In this document: piece after piece, positions 55,285-56,397 of the stretch
Numbering within the stretch: the first letter of the stretch is position 1
How the letters are laid out: each line of letters opens with the position of its first letter
DNA from: Polaribacter sp. IC073
GTDB lineage: Bacteria; Bacteroidota; Bacteroidia; Flavobacteriales; Flavobacteriaceae
Direction of reading: 5' to 3'
Length of the DNA: 56,397 nucleotides
NCBI RefSeq assembly: GCF_007997075.1
Contig: NZ_VORS01000012.1
Coordinates: forward strand, 1-56,397
The notes under the pieces: model-generated
Told to the model about the DNA's origin: nothing
Database searches by the model: none
What the model saw: the letters and a program-made list of their open reading frames with translations, nothing else
Position numbers and translations under genes: made by a program

Positions 55285-56397
55285 GTTCAGGTTTGATTAA
55301 AGATTAGAAAAAAAGATATTTCATCCGAAGTAATTAATTTGTCTATTGAAGTTGTGGTTTGATTAAAGATTAGAAAAAACGATATTTGAGAGCGTGCAAA
55401 CCGCACCAACTCAAAAGTTGTGGTTTGATTAAAGATTAGAAAAAACGATATTACCTTTTTTATTATACTTAACTAATTGGTGGTTGTGGTTTGATTAAAG
55501 ATTAGAAAAAACGATATTCTTTCTAAATTGGTACTACACCAAACCATGGTTGTGGTTTGATTAAAGATTAGAAAAAACGATATTTATGTTTTCGAAATCT
55601 TTAGGATGCGGCAAGTTGTGGTTTGATTAAAGATTAGAAAAAACGATATTTTCGGCAGAACGACCAACAACGTACCCACCGTTGTGGTTTGATTAAAGAT
55701 TAGAAAAAACGATATTAAATGTGATACAATATCTAGTGAGAAAGCAGTTGTGGTTTGATTAAAGATTAGAAAAAACGATATTTACATCAGGAACATTAAC
55801 ATCTACTGTTTGTTGTGGTTTGATTAAAGATTAGAAAAAACGATATTTTACTACTTACTAACGCAACGTTACTTGTAGTTGTGGTTTGATTAAAGATTAG
55901 AAAAAACGATATTAGCATGCTATAGGTTCGTAGGCACTTGTACGTTGTGGTTTGATTAAAGATTAGAAAAAACGATATTCAGATAATAGGTGGGATGTTA
56001 GGATTCTAGTTGTGGTTTGATTAAAGATTAGAAAAAACGATATTTAGAGCTAAGGATTTACAAGGCAGGTTTACGTTGTGGTTTGATTAAAGATTAGAAA
56101 AAACGATATTAATGGGACACAACAAAGTCATCCACGGTAAGTTGTGGTTTGATTAAAGATTAGAAAAAACGATATTTGTTGGAATTGCATTGCCTTGTAG
56201 TGAAAGGTTGTGGTTTGATTAAAGATTAGAAAAAACGATATTAGTGTCATGTATAGCTCCTCAGTAGTTACAGTTGTGGTTTGATTAAAGATTAGAAAAA
56301 ACGATATTGGTATCTATAATAGAACGCAATGCTCTGTGGTTGTGGTTTGATTAAAGATTAGAAAAAACGATATTCGATAGAAATGGCGCTGTTGAAG
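55285..56397 (+). CRISPR. CRISPR array, type II-C, at least 17 repeats, continues past window
   Basis: The 36-base repeat begins GTTGTGGTTTGATTAAAG and ends GAAAAAACGATATT. Copies 2-17 are identical as far as I can read; the first (55285-55320) differs at bases 4, 5 and 30. Sixteen complete spacers are present (55321 to 56338), all distinct, 30 bases except two of 29 (55783-55811, 55980-56008). A seventeenth spacer is cut by the window end. The sense strand is set by the tracrRNA anti-repeat, so crRNA reads rightward, same as cas9. The variant end repeat lies next to cas9. Confidence 0.97.

Overview
The window reads as a chromosomal segment of a marine-type Flavobacteriia bacterium (Bacteroidota, close to Polaribacter/Tenacibaculum). 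The evidence is AT-rich DNA, Bacteroidota promoters with a -7 box of the form TAnnTTTG, and typical families such as HYC_CC_PP, DUF3347, DUF3127, DUF3871, TlpA lipoproteins and ISAon1 transposases. It opens inside the 5S rRNA gene of an rRNA operon.

Region 1 (1-1618) holds the 5S 3' part, its terminator, two decayed ISAon1-type transposase remnants and an 18-bp inverted repeat. Region 2 (1619-17050) is a copper/silver resistance island on the + strand: a HYC_CC_PP protein, CusA-, CusC- and CusB-like efflux subunits, a multicopper oxidase with a CopB-like outer-membrane barrel, DUF302, two DUF3347 domains, a haem-binding protein, a CopA-type P-ATPase, DUF2911, DUF305 and an HMA lipoprotein. 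The genes would oxidise, bind and export Cu(I)/Ag(I). The oxidase is broken by a 20-bp expansion of a 10-bp tandem repeat.

Region 3 (17303-38077) is ordinary core genome: M24 peptidase, AlkB, RluF-type synthase, Tgt, LptF/G permease, EamA transporter, AccA, TlpA-like protein, DUF3095 protein, ClpC, GyrA, TPR protein, NlpC/P60 protein (catalytic Cys replaced by Ser), thiolase and a 7TM-HD phosphodiesterase. A tRNA-Ser/Pro/Arg operon follows.

Region 4 (38.5-50.7 kb) looks like an integrative element inserted at tRNA-Arg. It carries a tyrosine integrase with iteron-like repeats in front, a WYL-regulator N-terminal homologue, an XRE repressor with an 18-bp palindromic operator, orphan genes, a decayed DUF3127 gene, a RecA-like ATPase, a DUF3871 protein, an SF3 primase-helicase and a GIY-YIG homing endonuclease with an in-frame stop.

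Region 5 (50.75-56.4 kb) follows with no visible element boundary. It is a compact type II-C CRISPR-Cas locus: a divergent tracrRNA with its own promoter and terminator, a 1426-residue Cas9 with all nuclease residues intact, and directly behind it an array of at least 17 repeats that runs off the window. No cas1 or cas2 lies between cas9 and the array. A minimal Cas9 system that may travel on an integrative element is the most interesting feature here.
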